From: a virus
Direction: 5' to 3' (one strand)
Length of the DNA: 41,991 nucleotides
Virus record (IMG/VR): IMGVR_UViG_3300032284_002059
Span: 1-41,991 of that record
Position 1 is the stretch's first letter. Each line of letters opens with the position of its first letter. Made by a program: the position numbers and the translations under genes. A model generated the notes under the pieces. That model was not told the DNA's origin. It saw nothing but the letters and a program-made list of their open reading frames with translations, and made no database searches. Positions 22,945 to 32,024 of this stretch are shown in pieces.

Positions 22945-25104
22945 TTAAACTGTACCTACGACTGTTTCAAATGAAACCCCAGTTCTTGTAGCAACAAAGG
23001 TTAATCCAATGAAATTGATGGATCTTGCTGGTTTCACATAGATATCAGCAATAAACTCATTTCTATCAATTACATCAGGAGTATTATTTGTATCATCACA
23101 AACTAGGAGGAAATCAGTAATTCCTCTTTTAATTTGAACATCTCTTAAATATGGTTCAACAATGTTAATAAAGTTTGCTCTTGTAGTTGAATCATTAAAC
23201 TCAAACAGTTGAGCATCTGCTGCACTTTTGATTGCCTGCTCAATTGTAATGAAGAGTCTTCTAACATTGATTCTATCAAAAGCAGATTGATAAGAAAGTG
23301 CAGTTTTGTCTCCAAAAAGAATAATACCAGAACCTGGAGATGAAATCACAGGATTGATTCTTTGTGAATAAAGTTGGTCCCTATCATTTTGACCTGGATT
23401 GTATGCAAGTTTGATTGGGAACTTTAAAGAACCTCTGGTCTTACCTGCTGGTGAGTACCAGGGGAACTGGTCAATATCAGTTCTTGCACAAAGACCAGCA
23501 ATATCAGCAGAACAAGGAATGTAAACAAACTGTTGATTAAATCTATCATAAATGTACTGATACCCACTATCAAATACTGCATAAGATGAAGAAGTCAGTG
23601 GGGAGAAGAATGAAAGAACATTTGCAAGTTGAGTTGCAGAATTTGTTACATTAACAACTGCATCTCTATTGGGAGAAATGAATGCAACACAATCCTTTCT
23701 ACTATCTGCAATGCTAATTAGGGCATTTGCCTTTGCTTGCTCTTCTTCTTTGCCCAATGCAGTACTTCCTTGTAGGATGAAGTTAAGTGGAACTTCAGTA
23801 GCATTTGCAAGTTTATCATAAGCATTTGAAATATCAGTCAGAGTTACTTGGAATCCTCCAATGTTATTGGTTCCACTGTAATCTTGACCACCAGTTAAAT
23901 CATAAGAAACATTTCCTATTGAGTTAAAAGTTACTCCTTCAGCAGGAACGCCCCAAACACCATTTGTGATATTTTGTGGAGTAAATGCTGAAGAGAACTT
24001 AACTGAAACAGGTGAAGTACCCCAATAAGCATCTGCACTATCTCCAACAGATGCACCTGCATAAATGTAACTTGAATTTGCTGCAATATAATCTTTATAA
24101 TAAACTTTTTGTGAAGGTGAAATTGTAGTATCTAATGCTTTAGAAAGGTTGAGAAACTTTTCTAAAAGTGATTGTGGATTGCCAGAAACATTACCTACTT
24201 TTTTACTATCAACAACTACAATGTGGAATGCATCATTTTTACCACCTCTTCCTGTTACATAATCATTAGTTCTTGGTTTAGTGGCAATACTTCTCCAAGC
24301 AACTGTAGTATAATCTCCCTTTGCAATATCTAAAACATTTTGTGTATTATACCAGTCAGTAACAGATGTTGGAGTTAGTGTATCTGTTGTGTCCCCTTGA
24401 GAATTAATAATATTTAATGATGATGTAGTAAAGGAATAAATTCCATTTTCTGTATATTCTTGAGGAGTTTCTGTTGCTCCAGAAACTACAGAAGTAATCT
24501 TCACATAAATGCTAGATGCTCCAACTCCAGTAACAATTCCTTTGAGGAATCCTGATGCTGTAGAAGTTGTTCCAATTCCGGGAACAATACCAGAAAGTGC
24601 TTGAGTTACTCCATAACCTACAGAAACATTTGCTGTAGATACTCCAGATAAAGTTTGATCTGCAAAGTTATCAATTACACAAACTTTGAGACCTTCTGCC
24701 CAATATCCAGAGTTTTTTGCTACCCAATAATAATTTGAACTTGAATAATAATTTTGATTATAATCATCATAGTTATCAATTGCTACTGTGGTAGTACCAA
24801 CACCAACACCAGCATTTGAATTAAGTAAGTTTGTTCCACCACATCTAACAACCTTTAAACTTCCGCCATATGAAAGAAAGTTGGATGCAGAATACCAAGA
24901 TTCATAATGGTAATCATTTGTTGATGGCTTTCCAAATACTGTTACTAAATCATTTTCATTAGAAATAGTAACTACTTGATTTACTGGTCCTTTTGCAAAG
25001 GGTGCAGCAATACCAGCAGATAATGAAGTGGTATTATTAATACCTCCTCTGGTCAAATCTACTTCTCTTACCTTAATCCCTGGAGATGCTAAGCTTAAAG
25101 CCAT
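22945..25104 (-). CDS. 18: Tail sheath protein gp18
   Basis: Contractile sheath subunit. The 719 residues (T4 659) begin with SLASPGIKVREVDLTRGGIN and continue to APFAKGPVNQVVTISNENDL, the usual sheath start. The conserved C-terminal core includes FPWYSPAGKTRG, LAYNPGQNDRDQLY, INPVISSPGSGIILFGDKTA and NVRRLFITIEQAIK. The middle (about 130-450) is the variable protruding domain, rich in Gly, Ser and Thr. A perfect late promoter stands 40 bases upstream of the ATG and GAGGAG precedes it. Confidence 0.97.
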   Translation of the reverse strand: MALSLASPGIKVREVDLTRGGINNTTSLSAGIAAPFAKGPVNQVVTISNENDLVTVFGKPSTNDYHYESWYSASNFLSYGGSLKVVRCGGTNLLNSNAGVGVGTTTVAIDNYDDYNQNYYSSSNYYWVAKNSGYWAEGLKVCVIDNFADQTLSGVSTANVSVGYGVTQALSGIVPGIGTTSTASGFLKGIVTGVGASSIYVKITSVVSGATETPQEYTENGIYSFTTSSLNIINSQGDTTDTLTPTSVTDWYNTQNVLDIAKGDYTTVAWRSIATKPRTNDYVTGRGGKNDAFHIVVVDSKKVGNVSGNPQSLLEKFLNLSKALDTTISPSQKVYYKDYIAANSSYIYAGASVGDSADAYWGTSPVSVKFSSAFTPQNITNGVWGVPAEGVTFNSIGNVSYDLTGGQDYSGTNNIGGFQVTLTDISNAYDKLANATEVPLNFILQGSTALGKEEEQAKANALISIADSRKDCVAFISPNRDAVVNVTNSATQLANVLSFFSPLTSSSYAVFDSGYQYIYDRFNQQFVYIPCSADIAGLCARTDIDQFPWYSPAGKTRGSLKFPIKLAYNPGQNDRDQLYSQRINPVISSPGSGIILFGDKTALSYQSAFDRINVRRLFITIEQAIKSAADAQLFEFNDSTTRANFINIVEPYLRDVQIKRGITDFLLVCDDTNNTPDVIDRNEFIADIYVKPARSINFIGLTFVATRTGVSFETVVGTV

Positions 25105-25143
25105 TTTAACTCCTCTAGTACTTCATGTTTTTTTCTCTAAAAG

Positions 25144-25151
25144 TATTTATA
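25144..25151 (-). promoter_or_regulatory. Late promoter element before gene 18
   Basis: Minus-strand TATAAATA, perfect late consensus, in the gap between genes 17 and 18, 40 bases before the gene 18 ATG. Confidence 0.75.
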
Positions 25152-25162
25152 ATTTTCTCCTT

Positions 25163-26809
25163 TTATCTGTACTCCCACATGTATGAACGATCTCCATACT
25201 CATCTACCTTCCAAATATCACCATCTTCATCTACTATAGGTTCATCTTCTATCCCAGTAAGAACAAATCCAAATGGAGCCATGTCTTGTTCTATTTGATT
25301 TTTTTGTTCTTCATATAATCTTTTTCTAACATCTTGCTCAGTGAGTTCTTTAAAATAATCCTGTGCAACTAACCAAGCATAGATTACCAAGCACATTGCC
25401 AAGTCGTCATTACATCCTTCTTCAGCTTCAAATGAATTACTTTTTTGAATAAATGTGGTAAGTTCACTAATAATTTCATAGTCACTAAAAATTAATTTAT
25501 CTTCCTCAATCATAGTTTTGAGGTTTAAACATCCAACTTTTTTGACAGTTTTTGACATTTTAATTCCAAGCTGGGTTTTCTTGCCAGAAAATCCTTGACC
25601 AACAATTTGCCCAGCTCTTCCTCTCATAGAACACATTAATAAATTTTGATACTCCAAATCATATTGTAAAATTGATGCTACCTGATCTCCAACATCATTT
25701 ACTTCGCATAGAATAAATGCACTATTGTATGCTTTTGCCACATCATAAATTACATTTGGAAATAGCATAGGTTTGATTTCATTATTTCTATATTTTGCAA
25801 CAATTTTGTGGGGAAATGTTGTTATATCAAATACTACAAATGCTGAGTAATCAATACCCACTCCTCGTGCAACATCCACTGTGAGCACATAATCTTTATC
25901 TAATGAGGCATCTTCATAAACATCTAATCCTTTGCTTTGCTTGATTGGATTGTCATATATTAAACTCTTAAGTTTGCTTGGAGATATTAAAGTATCTACT
26001 GATCCTAAAAATTCACATTCAAATTCAATTTTAAATTGCTGAGCTGAAGTATTTGCAATAGTTTGTTCTTTCCACTTTGAATCTCTTCCTGGAACTTCTG
26101 ACCAGTGAACCTCAGTTGGAATATATTGATTTTTGCCCTTTTCTGCATCATGCCATAAACGATAAAAATGATTCATCCCGTGTGGGGTTGAAACTATGAT
26201 AACTTTTGTGGATTGTCCTGAAGAAATTGTTGGATATACTGATGCAAAGAAGTCATCTGCAAGGTGATTTTGAACGAATGCAAATTCATCCAAGAAAATA
26301 ATATTATAAGAACCTCCTCTAACTGCTGAGGCTGATGTAGAAGCAGCAAGAATCTTTGAGCCATTCTCCAGTTCCATAGAACCCTTGTTCCAGGCTAGAA
26401 TGCCCTGCTGAAGCCATTTGGGAAGGTTTTCATAGGCAGTTTGCAATCTGTTTAACAAATCCCTTGCAGTAGATGCTTTGTTGGCTAGAATTGCAATATT
26501 GACATTATCATTAAAAATTGCATAATGAAGCAAATATGATACAACAGTTGTAGATTTGCCTGTTTGACGAGGCATCTTACAAATATTAAATCTATTATTA
26601 TGGAAATTTTTAATTAATTTTTCTTGGAAAATATATGGTTTAAATGGTTGAAGACCATGATCCAAAGTTACAATCTTAACATAATTTTTGGCAAAATATA
26701 CTGGATTTTTTTTACACTTTATAAATTCATTAATTTGATCCTCAGTAAACTCAATAGAGGTATTTGCCTTTTTTAAAAGGGGATTACCTAAGTAAATATT
26801 ATCAGCCAT
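25163..26809 (-). CDS. 17: Terminase large subunit gp17
   Basis: Packaging motor with ATPase and nuclease domains. The 548 residues (T4 610) show Walker A PRQTGKST at 80-87, Walker B IIFLDEFAF at about 170-178 and the coupling motif VSTPHG near 207. The nuclease domain has D312 (LTVDVARG), E369 (LCEVND) and D468/D469 (GCNDDLAM). It ends with a Tyr/Trp-rich tail. In T4 gene 16 overlaps gene 17; here a 1.5-kb gene stands between them. Confidence 0.97.
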   Translation of the reverse strand: MADNIYLGNPLLKKANTSIEFTEDQINEFIKCKKNPVYFAKNYVKIVTLDHGLQPFKPYIFQEKLIKNFHNNRFNICKMPRQTGKSTTVVSYLLHYAIFNDNVNIAILANKASTARDLLNRLQTAYENLPKWLQQGILAWNKGSMELENGSKILAASTSASAVRGGSYNIIFLDEFAFVQNHLADDFFASVYPTISSGQSTKVIIVSTPHGMNHFYRLWHDAEKGKNQYIPTEVHWSEVPGRDSKWKEQTIANTSAQQFKIEFECEFLGSVDTLISPSKLKSLIYDNPIKQSKGLDVYEDASLDKDYVLTVDVARGVGIDYSAFVVFDITTFPHKIVAKYRNNEIKPMLFPNVIYDVAKAYNSAFILCEVNDVGDQVASILQYDLEYQNLLMCSMRGRAGQIVGQGFSGKKTQLGIKMSKTVKKVGCLNLKTMIEEDKLIFSDYEIISELTTFIQKSNSFEAEEGCNDDLAMCLVIYAWLVAQDYFKELTEQDVRKRLYEEQKNQIEQDMAPFGFVLTGIEDEPIVDEDGDIWKVDEYGDRSYMWEYR

Positions 26810-26826
26810 AATAATTTCCTATTATA

Positions 26827-28314
26827 TCAGCAATTCCACTTTCTCAAAGATAATGCTTTTCTTGTTGGTCTTCCTTTTTCATCTTTCATAGGACCAGGCA
26901 TTCCACCCATACGGGCACAGAATGATTTTCTACGATTTGCTGACTTTGATCCTGGTTTTAATTCTGATGGTGGTGTAGTAACCGCAAGAGAAAGATGAGA
27001 ACCTGGATGTTCTTTGCGATAAGAAGCAATTCCTTTTTTGTTCAATCCTCCCTCAGGATTCTTTCCCTCTTTTCTTTGCCATGCAGCACTTTCAGAAACA
27101 GATTTTTTTCTTCTATTAATTTCTTTCTGAATTCTTTTTAACATAAACTGATTAGCTGGAGATGATTGGTCCATAGAACTAAATTGTTTGTGTGCTGCAG
27201 ATAATTGATCATCTGTTTGACGACCCATTTTTGCATCTTCTGCAAGTTGCATAAACTCAGAAAAAGTAAGGGAAGCATCTTCTGCAGCAACACAGTTTGG
27301 AACTTCTTTACCCCCCTTCATTTTTGTGGGTGGCTTTCCTACTTTCTTACCAGTCCAACACTTACTTGCACCAACATTTTGTCTTGCTTGTTTTAAATCT
27401 TCTGAAATTTGTTCTCCAAGTTCTCCAAGTGCCTTTGCTTTACGAACTTTTTTTGATCTTAACTTACCACCAGGATAGTTTCTTTCATCATTACCCTCAA
27501 AATCGGGATCTACATTAGCACGATGTCTTGCTGCTCTTTCTGGAGATGCTGATGGTTTGTGAATACCTGATCTGCGTCCAGGTGCAATTTTTTCTGCTGC
27601 TCTTTTTTGACTTCTGTTAACTTTACTACGTTGTACCTTGAAGTCCTTTAAAGTCATACCTTCTTCCATATGCTCTTCATCAATATCAAGAGTTTTTGGA
27701 TATCCTTTTTCTCCTGGTTTTTTGGGTGGTTTACCTGCTTTTTTGCGAGCATTAATGTTGTCCCATAATCCTCTTTTTTCATTTATAGAATCTTCATTTA
27801 CTTTACTTTCGCCACTATCAAGATAATCTGCAGCAGTATCTAAGTAATCTGATGCTTTAGTAATTTTTGACTGAATCCAAGCTTCAATATTTCCTTCTCC
27901 TTTCATTTTCTGTTGCAATCTTTTAATTGCACTTATAGCAGTTTTTAATTCAGATCTTGCCATAGAATACTCATGATCTTTTTCTTCTGGCATATTTGCT
28001 GGATGCACTGTAGCAATAGAAAACTTTTTCCACATTTCAGGTCCAAACTTACATTCCTGTTGGGTTTCTGATTTTCTACAAAGATTACAATATCTTTTTC
28101 CTTCTAATCCCATTTTAGAGTTTTCTACAGATTCTTTCATAGCTTTAATCCAAGTATCTGGGGTTTTGTTGTGTTTTTTTACAAAATTGTTGTGAAGTTC
28201 TTTCGCAGTCATATTATATTTTTTCATAATAACTCTCATCAAATGATCAATAGAATCATAAGAAGTATTGGTAAGTTTTTTTAATCCAATTTCAAGTTCT
28301 TTAACTGCCTGCAT
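26827..28314 (-). CDS. Modular basic protein between terminase genes (DUF6321-like C-terminus)
   Basis: A protein of 495 residues, very rich in Lys, Arg and Gly. Modules seen in order: an N-terminal helical part (1-65) with LHNNFVKKHNKTPDTWIKAM; a Cys cluster (C76, C79, C88); a helical pair (112-170); a GLWDNINARKKAGKPPKKPG element (182-201) like short modules in many DNA viruses; a basic linker; KCWTGKKVGKPPTKMKGGKE (318-337) flanked by cysteines; and a C-terminal module (410-495) with AAWQRKEGKNPEGGLNKKG and KSFCARMGGMPGPMKDEKGR, recalled as DUF6321. No enzyme motif is seen. DNA binding or packaging into the head is a guess. It overlaps the gp16 stop. Confidence 0.85.
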   Translation of the reverse strand: MQAVKELEIGLKKLTNTSYDSIDHLMRVIMKKYNMTAKELHNNFVKKHNKTPDTWIKAMKESVENSKMGLEGKRYCNLCRKSETQQECKFGPEMWKKFSIATVHPANMPEEKDHEYSMARSELKTAISAIKRLQQKMKGEGNIEAWIQSKITKASDYLDTAADYLDSGESKVNEDSINEKRGLWDNINARKKAGKPPKKPGEKGYPKTLDIDEEHMEEGMTLKDFKVQRSKVNRSQKRAAEKIAPGRRSGIHKPSASPERAARHRANVDPDFEGNDERNYPGGKLRSKKVRKAKALGELGEQISEDLKQARQNVGASKCWTGKKVGKPPTKMKGGKEVPNCVAAEDASLTFSEFMQLAEDAKMGRQTDDQLSAAHKQFSSMDQSSPANQFMLKRIQKEINRRKKSVSESAAWQRKEGKNPEGGLNKKGIASYRKEHPGSHLSLAVTTPPSELKPGSKSANRRKSFCARMGGMPGPMKDEKGRPTRKALSLRKWNC

Positions 28315-28736
28315 TAAACTTCAGTTTCTTCTACATTATTTAGAAGACCTTGTTTTATAAGTTTGGACAATTCTGCAGTTGATCCTACAAAAAGTGAATT
28401 ATTAACTGTTGTTGGACCTTTTTGGGGAGCATCCAATTCTCTCATTTTCTTTTGAAGATCAATTAGTTTATCTGTGGTATCTGCAACAGATTTAATTAAT
28501 TGACCTGCAACTTCAAATGCTCTTGGATGTCCAGATTCTTGGGCAATCTCTAATATGCCATCAACTGCTTCTTGACCCTTAGAGATTAAACTATAAAGTT
28601 GTCCTCTACTGTATTCATAATCCTTTTGAGGATCATTTGGAGCATTGACTGGAGTAATGTCGATAGGATCTGTTATAGGGACAATAGATGTCTCTATATT
28701 TAATGATTCTTCTATCTTAGAAAATTTCTTTGCCAT
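28314..28736 (-). CDS. 16: Terminase small subunit gp16
   Basis: Regulates the packaging ATPase and recognises DNA for packaging. The 140 residues (T4 164) show the gp16 core: SRGQLYSLISKGQEAVDGIL, AQESGHPRAFEVAGQLIKSV, TTDKLIDLQKKMRELDAP and the C-terminal NNSLFVGSTAELSKLIKQGL, all typical of T4-like gp16. The central helices form the oligomerising coiled coil. Its stop shares one base with the start of the modular gene, which separates it from gene 17. Confidence 0.94.
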   Translation of the reverse strand: MAKKFSKIEESLNIETSIVPITDPIDITPVNAPNDPQKDYEYSRGQLYSLISKGQEAVDGILEIAQESGHPRAFEVAGQLIKSVADTTDKLIDLQKKMRELDAPQKGPTTVNNSLFVGSTAELSKLIKQGLLNNVEETEV

Positions 28737-28739
28737 ACA

Positions 28740-29591
28740 CTATATATCAACGTCAATTCCTTGACTGCTACTGTAAGTTTTAAAATCTTGGAATTCTGCA
28801 AATTCTTCATTAAATCCAAAGTCATCTCCATATGGAATTAATGGATCATCTGCAGAATCAACATGCCCATCCTGATTGTAATCTTGAAGTGCTTTAGGTG
28901 TTGCAGTATATCTAACTTCTCTCTTTGCACTCACTAAAGCATCAGTTGCATAATCAACTTGTACCTTCTTAATAAGACCTTGACTATTCTCTGGTATTTC
29001 ACTAAACAAGTAAGTTTTTGCTGTGAAGTTTAAAGTATAAATTATACTTCTTCTTGTAGAATAGTCACCTTCATAATCATCTCTAAATCCAATTCTATTT
29101 AAAATGATTGGAATATCTCTTGTCTCATTAATTTCTGGAATTAAATTTGCAGTAACAGTAAATGCTGGTTGAAAAAATGGAAGAATTTGTTCAACAATTT
29201 GAAGTGCATCATCTTGAATTTTTGCAATAATATTTAATTCAAATGAAATGTTGTAAGGGACTGGGGTGAAAATATTGTTTATAATTTTATTATCTACTGT
29301 TCTTGGAACTTTAAATGTTTGAATGATTGAAGATTTTCTTTGAGAATCATAATCAATAGAATTCATTTCAAATGACATTCTTGGTAATGTAATTGCAATT
29401 TTTCTATCACCTGCTGCTTGTTGTTCAAGTCTTGCTAAGAATTTCTGCATAGGTCCATAAGAAAATGGAACTTTCAATGAGGAGATTGGAGTTCCATTTT
29501 CATCAAATCTTCTTATTTCAATATTATTAAATAATGTTCCAAAAGCAGTTACAGTTTTTGATATTCCTTTATGATAAAAATAATTAAACAT
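28740..29591 (-). CDS. 15: Tail terminator / sheath stabiliser gp15, with an EF-hand-like loop
   Basis: Hexameric ring that closes the upper end of the tail and joins the head neck. The 283 residues (T4 272) start MFNYFYHKGISKTVTAFGTL, matching T4 MFGYFYNSSFRRYATLMGDL, and include DDALQIVEQILPFFQPAF and the strand pair STRRSIIYTLNFTAKTYLF. Residues 237-248 read DYNQDGHVDSAD, a full EF-hand/dockerin calcium loop, which is unexpected for this family. It lies in the neck order 13-14-15. Confidence 0.95.
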   Translation of the reverse strand: MFNYFYHKGISKTVTAFGTLFNNIEIRRFDENGTPISSLKVPFSYGPMQKFLARLEQQAAGDRKIAITLPRMSFEMNSIDYDSQRKSSIIQTFKVPRTVDNKIINNIFTPVPYNISFELNIIAKIQDDALQIVEQILPFFQPAFTVTANLIPEINETRDIPIILNRIGFRDDYEGDYSTRRSIIYTLNFTAKTYLFSEIPENSQGLIKKVQVDYATDALVSAKREVRYTATPKALQDYNQDGHVDSADDPLIPYGDDFGFNEEFAEFQDFKTYSSSQGIDVDI

Positions 29592-29618
29592 TTTAAATAC
29601 TCTTTATTTTATTTTATT

Positions 29619-30992
29619 TTAAACTTCACCAAATGGATTAACTTCAGTGAATACTAAAATATTATCTGATTCCTCTTGTATGACTGCATTTTCATCATAT
29701 GCAGAATTAAGTTGGAATGTATCGTATTTAGACAATATGTAAATTGAACTTGATGCAGCACCTACAATTACATCTCCTACCACAAAATCAGTTCCCATAC
29801 CAGCAACCATAAGTTGGTTGGTTTCTGCATCCCATCTTTTAACAATACCAACAGCATTTGATAATGAACCAGTTACTTGTTCCTCAAATATAAAATTGCC
29901 ATAAGAAATACTAGAACCTGCTCCAATTGTAATTGTAGGTGCTACAGTGTATCCAATACCAGCATTTTCAATTCTAATAGTAGATATTTCTCCAGAACCA
30001 TTTAAAAATGCTCTGGCAATTGCAGTTGTTCCTCCAGAAACTGGAGGTGAGAATGTAACAGAAGGTTCTGAGGTATATCCTTGTCCTGGATATGATAATA
30101 CAATAGGACCAACGCTTCCAGAGGTTCCTAATCCAACTTTAACTACCGCTCCATATCCATTTCCCCCAAAGAAATTTATAGCAGGGGGATTTCCGTTACT
30201 ATATCCAGATCCTGGATTTTCTAAATAAACTTTTTCTAAACTTAAAGAGGAAAGTAATCCTCTTTTACTTGTCATTATCCCTACCGCTGTTGCTTTAACA
30301 CCTCCAAGTGGAGATGTAACAACCAATGTTGGGGCAGAAGAATATCTATATCCACCATCAATAACTTCAATTGTTTGAATTGCTCCATTGACTAAACTGG
30401 TATAAGCAGTAGCAGTTGCTCCTAGTCCAGAAAGAGATAATATGGCATCATAGCCAAGATCTTTAACAGCTCTATCAACTTCATCTATAGTAGTTTCAAT
30501 TTCATCATCTTCTAGCTCATATACTTCGCATCTTAATTCATAAACATAATTTTTTTGAAGTTGATAAAATGGTTTTCTATTTTCTACATATTTGATTTCC
30601 ATTACACTGTCTGATAATGGAATATAAAGTAAATCACCTTCATTAGGTCTTAATGGATTAACTCCACCAATACCTTTCATCAACTCTCCTACATATGTTT
30701 CAAAACGTTCTTTTGAAATAATCAATGTCATTTCATCAGTAACTTTAACCCCAAACTTACTCATCAATACACTATTTGGATCAAATCCTTCATAATTAAC
30801 CAAATATGCTTCTATTGGGAATGCAGATTTAAATTTAGAATAAAGTACATCTTTAATTATTTTTCCTTGAGATACTATTTGTCTTGGCAAATAGTATACT
30901 TCTATTCCATAAGTTTTTAATTGTTCATTAATTAAATCTTGAACAAGGTTTTGTTCGCCTGATGTTCCTTGGATGAAAAATGGATTTAACAT
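29619..30992 (-). CDS. 14: Neck protein gp14 with a four-repeat insert
   Basis: Neck protein that with gp13 joins head and tail. Residues 1-170 match T4 gp14 by eye: VYYLPRQIV, AYLVNYEGFD, MSKFGVKVTDEMTLIISKER, PNEGDLLYIPLSDSVMEIKY and KPFYQLQKNYVYEL. The protein has 457 residues against 256 in T4. The extra part (about 190-356) holds four repeats of about 36-50 residues, each ending in G-x-G-Y-x-x-x-P-x-hydrophobic. The tail ends with NILVFTEVNPFGEV, matching T4 SPFDNDF-type ends only loosely. Confidence 0.93.
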   Translation of the reverse strand: MLNPFFIQGTSGEQNLVQDLINEQLKTYGIEVYYLPRQIVSQGKIIKDVLYSKFKSAFPIEAYLVNYEGFDPNSVLMSKFGVKVTDEMTLIISKERFETYVGELMKGIGGVNPLRPNEGDLLYIPLSDSVMEIKYVENRKPFYQLQKNYVYELRCEVYELEDDEIETTIDEVDRAVKDLGYDAILSLSGLGATATAYTSLVNGAIQTIEVIDGGYRYSSAPTLVVTSPLGGVKATAVGIMTSKRGLLSSLSLEKVYLENPGSGYSNGNPPAINFFGGNGYGAVVKVGLGTSGSVGPIVLSYPGQGYTSEPSVTFSPPVSGGTTAIARAFLNGSGEISTIRIENAGIGYTVAPTITIGAGSSISYGNFIFEEQVTGSLSNAVGIVKRWDAETNQLMVAGMGTDFVVGDVIVGAASSSIYILSKYDTFQLNSAYDENAVIQEESDNILVFTEVNPFGEV

Positions 30993-30993
30993 A

Positions 30994-31824
30994 TTATCCT
31001 ATCATATCGAATGGAGCAGTTTCATATTCACTTATCATTCTCAATCTAATTGCTTCTAATTCTCTTACTGCATCATCATAAATTTGTCTTCCATTTAATT
31101 CAATACCACCAGGAAGTTTAACTCCTTGGAATTTGATTAAGTTTTGCCCCCACTGCTTTTTAACTAAAGATGTAAAATACATTTTTAGGAATGAATCATT
31201 ATATACTTTAGTAAAATCATTTGGATCAAGTATTCTGTAACATTCCATAATAAGATAGTTGCCAACAGTTACTGTGTCCCAACTCATATCAATATAAAGT
31301 CTATTTTGTCTTTTATTAAATCTAATTTGTCTTTGTGGATTAACAATCCAATCAATATCTTCAAGATATCTTTTAGTTGTGTAATAATTTACAAGTTCAG
31401 TTGAACTAAACCAATAAACATCATTTAAGAATAATTGATAATTAACATTAAATAAATTTCCACTAATAGTTCTATTATCAATTTTAAATACTTTTTCAAT
31501 ACCAATAACTGTGTCTGGTACTTGAATATAGTTAGAGTTTTCTTCCCAATTAAAAGTTCCAACAGGAGAAGTTGCTGTGGTTATACCAACTCCACTATTG
31601 TAGCCTGCTCCTTTAGATCTTCCTCTTGCAATATCATCATCAGTTAATTTATATTTAAGAAACATTTTTTCAACGCCATCAAAATGTCTCTCATTAAAAT
31701 ATTGCAAAGCGTCATCTAATCTATCATCAAGTTGCTCATCTGCAACGTTGATTTCTAAAACTGGAGCACCAAGTTGCCTTAAAGCATAATCTTTTAATTC
31801 TTGTCTTGATGCTGGTTTTGCCAT
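30994..31824 (-). CDS. 13: Neck protein gp13
   Basis: Neck protein that completes the head and binds gp14. The 276 residues (T4 309) include ASRQELKDYALRQLGAPVLE, LDDRLDDALQYFNERHFDGV, TVIGIEKVF near 95, and the strong segment NQLYIDMSWD/NRLYIDMSWDTVTVGNYLIM with the C-terminal GGIELNGRQIYDDAVRELEA. These are landmarks of T4-like gp13. It is followed by gp14 after one base. Confidence 0.94.
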   Translation of the reverse strand: MAKPASRQELKDYALRQLGAPVLEINVADEQLDDRLDDALQYFNERHFDGVEKMFLKYKLTDDDIARGRSKGAGYNSGVGITTATSPVGTFNWEENSNYIQVPDTVIGIEKVFKIDNRTISGNLFNVNYQLFLNDVYWFSSTELVNYYTTKRYLEDIDWIVNPQRQIRFNKRQNRLYIDMSWDTVTVGNYLIMECYRILDPNDFTKVYNDSFLKMYFTSLVKKQWGQNLIKFQGVKLPGGIELNGRQIYDDAVRELEAIRLRMISEYETAPFDMIG

Positions 31825-31838
31825 TATTCCAATACTTT

Positions 31839-32024
31839 TTAACTATTTAGATTATCTATCATTAAACTTGATATTGCTTCTTCTTGTTTCATATAAAGTT
31901 TTATATAACATTTGCAAAGATTTCTCATTAAATCTATATTTGTGCATGTATCAAGTTCTCTTGATATTTTTTCAAACTCAAATAATTTAGAAATAGTTTC
32001 AAGTTTTAATTCATCTGGATCCAT
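31839..32024 (-). CDS. Small helical protein (61 residues)
   Basis: ATG overlaps the stop of the 76-residue gene by 14 bases. The sequence MDPDELKLETISKLFEFEKI continues into a helix with SRELD, then a second helix with two cysteines (RNLCKCYIKLYMKQ). Similar short proteins occur at this place in T4-like cyanophages. It is probably a two-helix hairpin; the function is unknown. Confidence 0.8.
   Translation of the reverse strand: MDPDELKLETISKLFEFEKISRELDTCTNIDLMRNLCKCYIKLYMKQEEAISSLMIDNLNS

Noticed and set aside
29947-30228. Plus-strand frame of 93 codons rich in proline
   Set aside because: It is the antisense shadow of the glycine-rich repeats of gp14 and lacks ribosome site and context.
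31839-32024. Resemblance of the 61-residue protein to NblA (phycobilisome degradation)
   Set aside because: Size and helix-turn-helix hairpin are alike, but identity is scattered and the gene sits in a structural operon; too weak to name.
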